Counted from the first letter of the stretch, positions 1 to 5,277 are shown. The stretch: DNA of 6,029 bases from Caldifarciminota bacterium (GCA_903908785.1 CAIVTL010000628.1:1-6029), one strand, 5' to 3'. Numbers and translations are program-made. Notes: generated from the letters alone by a model not told the origin.

Positions 1-1
1 G

Positions 2-139
2 TACGGAAGATTATTTGGCAGAAGGACAACACCTTCATACAATGGAGTGCAAGTAGATGCCGTGCAAAATAATAACGTAGACCCATACGGGTATGATTTA
101 CAAGGAACAAACAATACCGACAATAGTACAATAGGATAA
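2..139 (+). CDS. C-terminal end of an unrecognised AT-rich reading frame (partial)
   Basis: This frame is open from the left edge of the window and gives 45 codons before a TAA at 137-139. The peptide starts YGRLFGRRTTPSYNG and ends NNTDNSTIG. It is rich in Asn, Thr and Gly, and I do not recognise its family. Base composition (about 40% GC) is unlike the rest of the window. The stop lies 2 nt before the ATG at 142, and an AGGA (133-136) precedes that ATG, which looks like normal spacing between two genes of an AT-rich genome or phage. The 5' end is missing, so length and function cannot be judged. It may be foreign DNA joined by misassembly. Confidence 0.35.
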   Translation, partial: YGRLFGRRTTPSYNGVQVDAVQNNNVDPYGYDLQGTNNTDNSTIG

Positions 140-141
140 TC

Positions 142-705
142 ATGGATAATTTTAGCGCAGCAAATTATACCGACCAATTAGGTAGCGGGGGCAGAGATGC
201 CGAGTGGGATGTGGCCGGGCCCTGTGACGTGGCTCTGGACCGCAGGTTCGCCCGCGCCTACGTTACCTGCCAAACCAGCCAGTTGATGGAACTGGATGTC
301 AATACACTGGACTCCATCAATGCACTCGACATCGGAGCGCGCGTCGGCCTTGTACTTACAGCGGCCGACGGCCGCTATGCCTATGTTGGCCACGTCAGCC
401 CGGCCGGGTTCTCGGTGGTTGACCTAGATGACTTCACGCTGGTTAGGACTGTGGAAGTCCCGGACGAGAGTCTTGGGACCACGCCGTTTGCTCTCGCGGT
501 GTCACCGGATGAGCATTACCTGTTTCTCGGCGACGCCGAGAGTGGCTATGTGCACGTAGCTGATATCAGCGCGCCCGAACGTGCGCACTTTGTTGACCAT
601 TTCCGCCTCGATGGTGCGGGTATCCGCAGCATCGCGTTCGCGCCCAACGGGTCACGCGCGTATCTGTCGGTCGAGCCGGTCGGCATCGTGGTGCTGGAGA
701 AATAG
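142..705 (+). CDS. YVTN/NHL-like beta-propeller fragment with a foreign N-terminus
   Basis: The frame encodes 187 residues. From about residue 25 it is a typical YVTN-type propeller: GPCDVALDRRFARAYVTCQT, then GLVLTAADGRYAYVG, FALAVSPDEHYLFLGD, and IRSIAFAPNGSRAYLSVEP at the C-terminus. These are roughly three full blades and a closing strand, each of the form 'xxVAxSPDGxxAYV'. Such proteins are usually exported and have six or seven blades (about 300 residues or more), so about half appears to be missing. The first 14 or so residues (MDNFSAANYTDQLG) come from the AT-rich segment and contain no signal peptide. The ATG at 142 with AGGA 5 nt upstream may therefore be an accidental start for the propeller. 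The frame ends 4 nt before the start of the next gene, with the Shine-Dalgarno sequence of that gene inside its last codons. That suggests one operon in the native genome. The biochemical role is unknown; binding or scaffolding is the general role of the fold. Confidence 0.7.
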   Translation: MDNFSAANYTDQLGSGGRDAEWDVAGPCDVALDRRFARAYVTCQTSQLMELDVNTLDSINALDIGARVGLVLTAADGRYAYVGHVSPAGFSVVDLDDFTLVRTVEVPDESLGTTPFALAVSPDEHYLFLGDAESGYVHVADISAPERAHFVDHFRLDGAGIRSIAFAPNGSRAYLSVEPVGIVVLEK

Positions 706-709
706 CCAG

Positions 710-2413
710 ATGCACGTGCGTATGACTTGGCGTTCGGGACTACTCCTGGCCGGGCTGCTTGCGCTCGTTACTGGGTGCCAGCGCACTCGGCCGCCCGGTA
801 CTCCCGAGGTGGTCGTCGCACCGACGCGCGGACAACCGCTGCGGGAGTATGAGTTCGGAGTCGTGGTCCAGGACCCGGACGCAGACTCGGTTGCCGTTCG
901 GTTCGATTGGGGCGACGGAGACACCTCAGGTTGGTCAGCTCCGGTCGCGTCGGCGGAGACGGTTCTCGGGCGGCACACCTACGCGACGGCAGACACGTAC
1001 TATCTTACCTGCCAGGCGCGGGATGAGAGCTGGCTCCTTTCAGGCTGGATGACGGCCCGTGCAGTGGATATGACTGGAACCGGCAACACCTTGCCCGATG
1101 CACCGTCCAAACCGACAGGGCCGGCCAGTGTCGTGGTTGCGCAGGTTTGCACTCTGACTACGGCAGCGACAGACCCTGACTCGGGTTCAATCTCGGCCAG
1201 GTTCGACTGGGGCGACGGTGACACATCGGGCTGGAGCCAGTGGCAACCGAGCGGCAGTCAGTTCACTGCGGCGAGGGGCTTTGACCGAGCCGCCACGCTC
1301 AGTGTCCGAGCACAGGTGCGCGACTGGGACGGAGGAGTCTCGCCTTGGTCAGAGCCGTTGGTGGTATCAGTAGCGGCCGGCACGCAGCCGGGAGAGCCAA
1401 TCTGGCGTTTGGGTCTATCTGGCTCATCGCCAGCACTGGCTCCGGACGGCACCATCTACATTGTAACTGCTCGCGGCCTGTATGCGGTTGGTCCGGACGG
1501 AACCACGCGGTGGCGATTCGATTCACCATCGTTACCATGCTCGTCACCTTCAGTCGGGCCGGATGGAACCATCTACTATTGGGTGATGGATACATTGTAT
1601 GCTGTCCGTCCTGACGGTACCAGGCGCTGGACAGCCCACGTTGACGACTACCCGTATCCCGAAGTCGCCGTACCGGCAATCGGCGCAGACGGCACCATCT
1701 ACGCAGCCGCTGGCGACACGTTGTACGCCTTCGATGCCGATGGTCTCTCGCGATGGGCATTCCCCGCTGGAGGTAGCTTCAGCTCAGCGCCGGCTATCGG
1801 TGCCGACGGTACAATCTACGCCGGATGCTGGGACCGCTACCTCTATGCACTGAGGCCCGACGGCTCAGTGAAGTGGACGTACTACGCCGAGCACGGTATT
1901 GGAGGGTCCGTGTCGGTTGGCCAGGACGGAACGGTATACTTCGGTTGCGACAGCATGCACGCGGTCAATCCTGATGGCACCAGGAAGTGGAGCTTCTGGG
2001 TCAGCGGCTGGATATACGCGACGCCGTCAATCGGCCCGGATAGCACCATTCACTTCGGCTGCTCCGACGGGATTCACTTCGCGCTCAATCTGGACGGGTC
2101 CGAGCGCTGGCGGTACATCGGCAGAGACCGTATGTTCGGTTCACCGGCCATCGCCGCCGACGGAACCACATACACCGACTTCGGATTCAACTTTGGCGCG
2201 CTGCGACGCGACGGCACGCTCTGGTGGCAGATTCTCGCACCCGCCTGGGCATGGGACTCGCCCGTCCTTGGTGCGGACGGCACGGTGTACTGGTGCGTCA
2301 ACGGCTATCTCTATGCCTTTGTCGGCACCAGTCCGCTGGCGGCAACGGCGTGGCCGATGTTCGGGCACGACCCTCAGCACACTTGCCGCTATGGTTACAC
2401 GCCAATGCGCTGA
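710..2413 (+). CDS. Lipoprotein with two PKD domains and an eight-repeat PQQ-like beta-propeller
   Basis: I chose the ATG at 710 (567 residues). GGAGA lies at 696-700, and the start opens a lipoprotein signal: Arg4 and Arg8, a hydrophobic stretch 11-20, and lipobox VTGC with Cys23. The in-frame start at 581 only adds sequence overlapping the previous gene. Residues 33-120 and 131-222 are two PKD-like Ig folds, both with the core RFDWGDGDTSGW (65-75 and 165-175). Residues 228-545 hold eight repeats of about 40 residues of the form 'SPAIGADGTIYxxxxxxLYAxxPDGTxRWxF', the pattern of PQQ-like propellers. The C-terminal WPMFGHDPQHTC (548-559) is a cap motif often seen in this type. No catalytic residues are evident. 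It is probably anchored in the envelope and binds a ligand or partner. Several late blades carry Cys at the same place (AGCWD, FGCDS, FGCSD). It ends in TGA directly after the cap. A preceding propeller gene 4 nt upstream suggests co-transcription. Confidence 0.9.
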   Translation: MHVRMTWRSGLLLAGLLALVTGCQRTRPPGTPEVVVAPTRGQPLREYEFGVVVQDPDADSVAVRFDWGDGDTSGWSAPVASAETVLGRHTYATADTYYLTCQARDESWLLSGWMTARAVDMTGTGNTLPDAPSKPTGPASVVVAQVCTLTTAATDPDSGSISARFDWGDGDTSGWSQWQPSGSQFTAARGFDRAATLSVRAQVRDWDGGVSPWSEPLVVSVAAGTQPGEPIWRLGLSGSSPALAPDGTIYIVTARGLYAVGPDGTTRWRFDSPSLPCSSPSVGPDGTIYYWVMDTLYAVRPDGTRRWTAHVDDYPYPEVAVPAIGADGTIYAAAGDTLYAFDADGLSRWAFPAGGSFSSAPAIGADGTIYAGCWDRYLYALRPDGSVKWTYYAEHGIGGSVSVGQDGTVYFGCDSMHAVNPDGTRKWSFWVSGWIYATPSIGPDSTIHFGCSDGIHFALNLDGSERWRYIGRDRMFGSPAIAADGTTYTDFGFNFGALRRDGTLWWQILAPAWAWDSPVLGADGTVYWCVNGYLYAFVGTSPLAATAWPMFGHDPQHTCRYGYTPMR

Positions 2414-2441
2414 AATAGGAGAATGGTATCAAGAACGCGTC

Positions 2442-2458
2442 GCAGGCCGACAGCCTGC
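2442..2458 (+). other. Short perfect hairpin upstream of the SIMPL gene
   Basis: GCAGGC (2442-2447) and GCCTGC (2453-2458) form a perfect 6-bp stem with a 5-nt loop, CGACA. It sits in the 65-nt gap between the propeller lipoprotein and the SIMPL gene, ending 7 nt before the ribosome binding site. There is no T-run after it, so it is not a classical intrinsic terminator. It could stabilise or separate the two messages, or be chance. Confidence 0.3.
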
Positions 2459-2478
2459 ACAGACGAAAGGAGTTCCAC

Positions 2479-3186
2479 GTGAAGAAGATAGCAGCCCTGT
2501 TGGTTCTGAGTCTGGTGGTCGCGCCGGCGGCAGTGCCGGAGAAACCGCAGCGCACGCTGGCCGTGACTGGGACCGCCGAGGTCTCGGTGAAGCCCGATAT
2601 CTGCTACATCAGCTTCGGGGTCGAGACCATCAACAAGAAGAGCGCGCGCGAGGCGTACCGGACAAACAGCGAGTTGATGAACGCCCTGAGTGCCGCGGTC
2701 AAGGCATCCGGCGTCGAGCCCAAGGACATCCAGACTTCGAGTTTCTCGGTCGCGCCGCAGTATCACTTCGAGAACAACGGCCAGCACCGTATCTTTGACG
2801 GCTACCGCGTGTACCAGTCGCTGGACGTGAACGTGCGGGAACTCGACAAGGCCTCGACCGTGCTCGATGCGGGCATGGATGCAGGCGCCACGCAGGTCAA
2901 TAACGTCACGTTCGCGGTCGAGAATCCCAAGAAGTACACGGCTGACGCGCGGGTGGAAGCGGTGAAGGCGGCGCAGGCCAAGGCGCAGACGATGGCCGAC
3001 CTGACCGGGGTGAAGCTGGGTAAGCCCGTCAGCATCACCGAGTCCGAACCGAACGGCTGGGGCCAGTATTACGCACAGTCGAACGTCTCGCTCGACCGTG
3101 CCGAACAGGGCGGCGACACGCCCAACCTTCAGCCCGGTCAGTTCAAGCTGACGCGCACGGTCTACATCACGTACGAAATCGAGTAG
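2479..3186 (+). CDS. Exported SIMPL-domain (DUF541, YggE/BP26-like) protein
   Basis: The start is GTG at 2479 with a strong AAAGGAG at 2466-2472, 6 nt away. The 235-residue product is close to the usual length for the family. Residues 1-18 are a signal peptide (MKKIAALLVLSLVVAPAA; cleavage likely after Ala17 or Ala18). The rest is one SIMPL domain. It opens with RTLAVTGTAEVSVKPDICYISFGVET and continues through the helix after NKKSAREAYRTNSELMNAL and the segment GVEPKDIQTSSFSVAPQY. It then has the repeat-like half GYRVYQSLDVNVRELDKAS, and the C-terminal helix DARVEAVKAAQAKAQTMADL leading to GVKLGKPVSITE. The family member BP26 of Brucella forms large periplasmic rings, and YggE of E. coli has been linked to oxidative stress. 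The exact role of this member is unknown. It may be in the same transcript as the lipoprotein upstream, but the 65-nt gap leaves this open. Confidence 0.93.
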   Translation: MKKIAALLVLSLVVAPAAVPEKPQRTLAVTGTAEVSVKPDICYISFGVETINKKSAREAYRTNSELMNALSAAVKASGVEPKDIQTSSFSVAPQYHFENNGQHRIFDGYRVYQSLDVNVRELDKASTVLDAGMDAGATQVNNVTFAVENPKKYTADARVEAVKAAQAKAQTMADLTGVKLGKPVSITESEPNGWGQYYAQSNVSLDRAEQGGDTPNLQPGQFKLTRTVYITYEIE

Positions 3187-3206
3187 TGGCGGGCGAGCCA
3201 GGCGAA

Positions 3207-3241
3207 GTCAGAAGCTAGAGGCCAGAAGCGAGAAGCCAGAG
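3207..3241. repeat. Degenerate heptamer array A, consensus GCCAGAA
   Basis: Five adjacent 7-nt units can be read directly: GTCAGAA, GCTAGAG, GCCAGAA, GCGAGAA, GCCAGAG. The preceding 7 nt (AGGCGAA) may be a sixth, decayed unit. The array starts 20 nt after the SIMPL stop codon, in the gap between two convergent genes. Short degenerate heptamer arrays in gaps are known in other bacteria, for example the STRR repeats of heterocystous cyanobacteria. This one is unlikely to be coding. Confidence 0.75.
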
Positions 3242-3298
3242 CGTCCGGGCCCGAATCCCCAGTCTCCAGCCCCTAGCCCCTGGTCCCTGGCCCCTAGT
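3214..3298. terminator. Possible long stem formed between arrays A and B
   Basis: Positions 3214-3225 (GCTAGAGGCCAG) pair with 3287-3298 (CTGGCCCCTAGT), giving ten Watson-Crick pairs, one G-U pair and one mismatch around a 61-nt loop. It lies between convergent genes and is nearly symmetric, so it could end transcription from both sides. It lacks a T-run and the loop is long, so this is only a weak proposal. Confidence 0.25.
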
Positions 3299-3304
3299 CC
3301 CTCT
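3256..3304. repeat. Degenerate heptamer array B, consensus YCCCTRG
   Basis: Seven adjacent 7-nt units can be read: TCCCCAG, TCTCCAG, CCCCTAG, CCCCTGG, TCCCTGG, CCCCTAG, TCCCTCT. The last two units overlap the 3' end of the minus-strand nitroreductase gene. Its stop codon (TAG on the minus strand, 3296-3294) falls inside the sixth unit. Array A lies 14 nt to the left. Confidence 0.75.
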
Positions 3305-4037
3305 TCTGCAGCCGGCCGACCGGCATGATGTAGAGCGGTTCCTCGGCCTTCGTCATTCCTATGACGCGTTTGAGGTCGGCATTGATGAAGGCGCCGATGG
3401 CGCAGGTGCCGAGCCCCAGCGAACCGCACTGCAGGTAGACGTTCTCGGCCGAGTGGCCGAGGTCCATGCAGACGTAGCGTTCTCGGCCGCGTTTGCCGTA
3501 CTTGCCGGTGTTGCGGCTGAACACCGCGGAGTACACGATTGAAGCCGGGGCGGACTTGACGCACGCCTGCTCACCGGCAGCTTCGAACAACGCCTGCCGC
3601 TTGTCGCCGCCGGAAACGAGCACGAGGTCGTGACTCTCGGGTCGATACCGGTAGACGCCGGGCGCAAGGTTGGTTACGTTGCCGGCCACGACGTATAGCT
3701 CGAGCGGGTACAGGGCGCCGGCGGAGGGCGCGGTCTTGAGCCCACCGCGCAACATCGGCACGTTGGGAACCGGCTTCGTCACTCCATACGCCGACCAGAG
3801 CAGTTGCGACACGTCGGCCAGCGTCAAAGGGGCACTGGCATACTGGCGCACGGACCGGCGCTCGGCCAGCGTCTTCTCAACCGAAATCCTGCCGTCGCGT
3901 GCCGGGTCCGGGAGCTTGACCACGGTTGCTGTCGGGTGGGAGTCAGGCAGGCTCGCAGGCGCGCCGGCGCCGGCATTGCCGGCGGCTGATGCACCGGTGA
4001 GGCCGGCGCATAAGAACAGAACAGTGAACTGGTTCAT
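3294..4037 (-). CDS. Exported SagB-type nitroreductase-family flavoprotein
   Basis: The ATG at 4037 has AAAGGAG (plus positions 4042-4048) 4 nt upstream and gives 247 residues; an in-frame start at 4151 would only overlap the PAS gene. Residues 1-18 form a probable signal peptide ending ASA, though its n-region has no Lys or Arg and no twin Arg. The nitroreductase fold follows. RRSVR (60-64) is the N-terminal FMN phosphate-binding motif, and TLADVSQLLWSAYG (72-85) is the following helix. TAPSAGALYPLELYVV (102-117) is the hallmark of SagB-type members. GHSAENVYLQCGSLGLGT (194-211) is the C-terminal FMN and dimer segment, and PVGRLQ is near the end. Family members are FMN-dependent oxidoreductases; SagB itself oxidises azolines in peptide toxins. 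No YcaO cyclase or precursor peptide is nearby, so that substrate is not supported. It is the last gene of the minus-strand operon, 34 nt after the PAS gene, and its stop lies in repeat array B. Confidence 0.9.
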   Translation of the reverse strand: MNQFTVLFLCAGLTGASAAGNAGAGAPASLPDSHPTATVVKLPDPARDGRISVEKTLAERRSVRQYASAPLTLADVSQLLWSAYGVTKPVPNVPMLRGGLKTAPSAGALYPLELYVVAGNVTNLAPGVYRYRPESHDLVLVSGGDKRQALFEAAGEQACVKSAPASIVYSAVFSRNTGKYGKRGRERYVCMDLGHSAENVYLQCGSLGLGTCAIGAFINADLKRVIGMTKAEEPLYIMPVGRLQKRD

Positions 4038-4071
4038 GGGGCTCCTTTCAAGCTCTGGTCGCAGGATGTGG

Positions 4072-4407
4072 CTAGTCGCGGACGTGGTGTGGCAGCGGGT
4101 CGGGAAGCTCGATCGACAGTTCCACCAGGCCGCGCATCTCGCCGTCCTCAAACCACGGCGACTGGTAAATGAGTTTCCTCACGCCTTTCTTCTCGATGGT
4201 ATAGACGTTGGTCCGGCCCGAAGACAGCAATTCGCGTACCTTTGAGCGTGCCGGTTCCGGGTGACAATCAAGGATGTTCTCGCCCACCAGAGACTTGCCG
4301 CTCCCAAGCGTCGCAACCGCCTTTGGGTTCATCTCCAGGATTACGCCCGCGCGGTCGCACACCGTCACCGCGCCCGGGAGTTCCTTCCACCACTCGACCG
4401 CATTCAT
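4072..4407 (-). CDS. Single-domain PAS protein
   Basis: The 111-residue product is one PAS-like sensor domain with no signal peptide, membrane segment or output domain. After MNAVEWWKELPGA, the segment VTVCDRAGVILEMN (14-27) is the first beta hairpin and start of the PAS helix region. DCHPEPAR (47-54) is a conserved motif of a small stand-alone PAS subfamily, and the segment from TNVYTIEKKGVRKLIYQSPW to MRGLVELSIELP gives the last three strands. Its ligand is unknown; Cys17, Cys48 and His49 are candidates to examine. The start is ATG at 4407. It has no clear Shine-Dalgarno sequence, and the sequence just before it reads TGA-T-ATG, with that TGA in the frame of the upstream lipoprotein gene. 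Translation is therefore probably coupled to ribosomes finishing that gene. It lies second in a three-gene operon and could sense a cytoplasmic signal, but what it passes the signal to is not visible. Confidence 0.85.
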   Translation of the reverse strand: MNAVEWWKELPGAVTVCDRAGVILEMNPKAVATLGSGKSLVGENILDCHPEPARSKVRELLSSGRTNVYTIEKKGVRKLIYQSPWFEDGEMRGLVELSIELPDPLPHHVRD

Positions 4408-4408
4408 A

Positions 4409-4465
4409 TCAGGGCCGGGTGAATTCGAAGTTGTCGGCAGAGACCTCTGCCCAGGCGTCCTGTCA
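4409..4465 (-). other. In-frame TGA followed by a 17-codon C-terminal continuation of the lipoprotein
   Basis: The lipoprotein frame stops at TGA (4465-4463), but the same frame continues with QDAWAEVSADNFEFTRP and a second TGA at 4411-4409, 1 nt before the PAS ATG. The continuation looks like the closing strand of a galactose-binding-type jelly roll (AxxSADNFEF). The tight spacing to the next gene is what the full-length gene would give. Either a sense codon has mutated to TGA (or was misread), or TGA is read through or decoded as selenocysteine at residue 203 of a 220-residue protein. Confidence 0.6.
4436..4451 (-). promoter_or_regulatory. SECIS-like hairpin just after the in-frame TGA
   Basis: On the minus strand GGCAGA (4451-4446), loop GGTC (4445-4442) and TCTGCC (4441-4436) form a perfect 6-bp stem with a tetraloop. 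The loop begins 18 nt after the TGA. In E. coli fdhF the SECIS loop also contains GGUC and begins about 19 nt after the UGA, on a stem with a bulged U. That bulge is absent here. The resemblance is real in the sequence, but function is not shown and no selenocysteine genes are in the window. Confidence 0.25.
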
Positions 4466-5071
4466 GCCCGAATAGTCGACCGATGCGAATATCTCGACCC
4501 GGAGCCGCTTGATTCGGTCTTGCGCGACCTGCGGCAGGAAATTGTCGAGCTCGGTCGCGAAGTTCAGACTGTACCGGGCCCACTGCCCGGTCGTGTCGGT
4601 CACCCGCACAAGGTGGAGCGTATCGGAGTCGGTCCACGTGCAGTACGAGGATGGCAGGTAGACGATGGTGCGGCCAAGCCGGCTGCTGTCTTCGGCGAGG
4701 TAGTCGAACGCCACTGCGGCGACCGGGGTGCAGGGTACGTCGGCGCCGATGCGGAATCGGGCATCAAAGCTTACGACTTGGCCGGGTGTTTCCATCTCGA
4801 CGGTCTGGCTCAGTGCCGCGTGCTCCCGGTGGAACTTGTAGACGCGGACCGCGGACCCGGAACCGGGTTGGCCCAGGTTGTCCGAACGTTCGATCGTGCC
4901 GGAATCCAACGGGGTGGAGTCGTTGACCACCGCCTGCACCCAGCCCGAATCGAGCGGCTGCTCGAAACCGGGATTGGTCAACTGGCTCAGCACCGGTCCG
5001 TGCTTCGCGCAGCCGGGCAGGGTCAGTGCCAGCAGAGCGAGGCATCCCGCGATTGTACTGCGTCTGTTCAT
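4463..5071 (-). CDS. Lipoprotein with a carbohydrate-binding-like jelly-roll domain
   Basis: I chose the ATG at 5071, giving 202 residues to the first stop. It begins with a lipoprotein signal: Arg3 and Arg4, a hydrophobic stretch 6-18 and LPGC with Cys21. An in-frame start at 5188 would add 39 residues translated from the repeat region and is rejected. The mature part starts with LTNPGFEQPLDSGWVQ (31-46), the usual opening of CBM- or galactose-binding-like domains. It continues with SAVRVYKFHREHAALSQTVEM, GQVVSFDARFRIG and a C-terminal VEIFASVD strand. It is probably anchored in the envelope and binds glycan or another ligand; no enzyme domain is attached. AGAGAAG upstream of the ATG is a weak ribosome binding site. 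It is the first gene of the operon with the PAS and nitroreductase genes and lies 18 nt below a predicted transcription start. The frame continues past the stop for 17 more plausible codons (separate entry), so this CDS may be a truncated form of a 220-residue protein. Confidence 0.8.
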   Translation of the reverse strand: MNRRSTIAGCLALLALTLPGCAKHGPVLSQLTNPGFEQPLDSGWVQAVVNDSTPLDSGTIERSDNLGQPGSGSAVRVYKFHREHAALSQTVEMETPGQVVSFDARFRIGADVPCTPVAAVAFDYLAEDSSRLGRTIVYLPSSYCTWTDSDTLHLVRVTDTTGQWARYSLNFATELDNFLPQVAQDRIKRLRVEIFASVDYSG

Positions 5072-5095
5072 GGTTCTTCTCTGCGTCTCGGAGAG

Positions 5096-5124
5096 ATTAT
5101 GGGAGACTGCGGTGCGGCAGTCAA
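5096..5124 (-). promoter_or_regulatory. Sigma70-like promoter for the minus-strand operon
   Basis: On the minus strand TTGACT (5124-5119) and CATAAT (5101-5096) are separated by exactly 17 nt. Each hexamer matches the sigma70 consensus at five of six positions. Transcription would begin near 5089, about 18 nt before the lipoprotein ATG at 5071. The match is strong for such a GC-rich region, but sigma factor preferences of this organism are unknown. Confidence 0.5.
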
Positions 5125-5160
5125 GGCGCGTCCGAATTGGACCTCCAAGGAGAGAAGTGG

Positions 5161-5188
5161 AAAGGACAAAGTACAAAGGACAAAGCAA
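5161..5188. repeat. Heptamer array C, left arm, consensus AAAGGAC
   Basis: Four 7-nt units in a row: AAAGGAC, AAAGTAC, AAAGGAC, AAAGCAA. Positions 5162-5188 are the inverted complement of most of the right arm at 5244-5277. It lies in the divergent gap, upstream of the minus-strand promoter. Confidence 0.75.
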
Positions 5189-5277
5189 GGCTTAAGTATG
5201 AAGGCTGTATCCAACGCGGTCTCTCCGCTTTGTCCTTTCCTCATTGCTTTGTCCTTTGTCCTTACTACTTTGTCCTT
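5162..5277. repeat. Imperfect inverted repeat built from heptamer array C
   Basis: The left arm at 5173-5188 is a perfect 16-bp complement of 5244-5259. The left arm at 5162-5172 is a perfect 11-bp complement of 5267-5277. The right arm carries 7 extra bases between these blocks (5260-5266), exactly one repeat unit. The loop is 55 nt (5189-5243). Transcribed RNA or cruciform DNA could form a 27-bp stem with one 7-nt bulge. Confidence 0.7.

Noticed and set aside
581..709. Upstream start for the PKD/propeller lipoprotein
   Set aside because: The extra 43 residues are an out-of-frame reading of the preceding propeller and would bury the lipoprotein signal; ATG 710 has a good ribosome binding site.
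2395..2787. Minus-strand frame opposite the SIMPL gene
   Set aside because: Antisense to a well-supported SIMPL domain and without recognisable features.
1899..2798. + strand open frame of 299 codons
   Set aside because: It overlaps the propeller repeats and the SIMPL gene in a different frame and has no coherent domain.
3294..4037. Azole-modified peptide (RiPP) cluster based on the SagB-type enzyme
   Set aside because: No YcaO cyclase, precursor peptide or transporter is visible, and the enzyme appears exported.
3670..4245. + strand open frame of 191 codons
   Set aside because: Antisense to the nitroreductase and PAS genes, both of which have clear family motifs.
4409..5071. General reassignment of TGA as a sense codon
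   Set aside because: TGA ends the 567-residue propeller right after its conserved cap, the frame beyond it is meaningless, and Trp is encoded by TGG throughout.
5072..5188. Upstream start for the minus-strand lipoprotein
   Set aside because: The extra residues are translated from the heptamer repeats and the promoter, and precede a complete lipoprotein signal.
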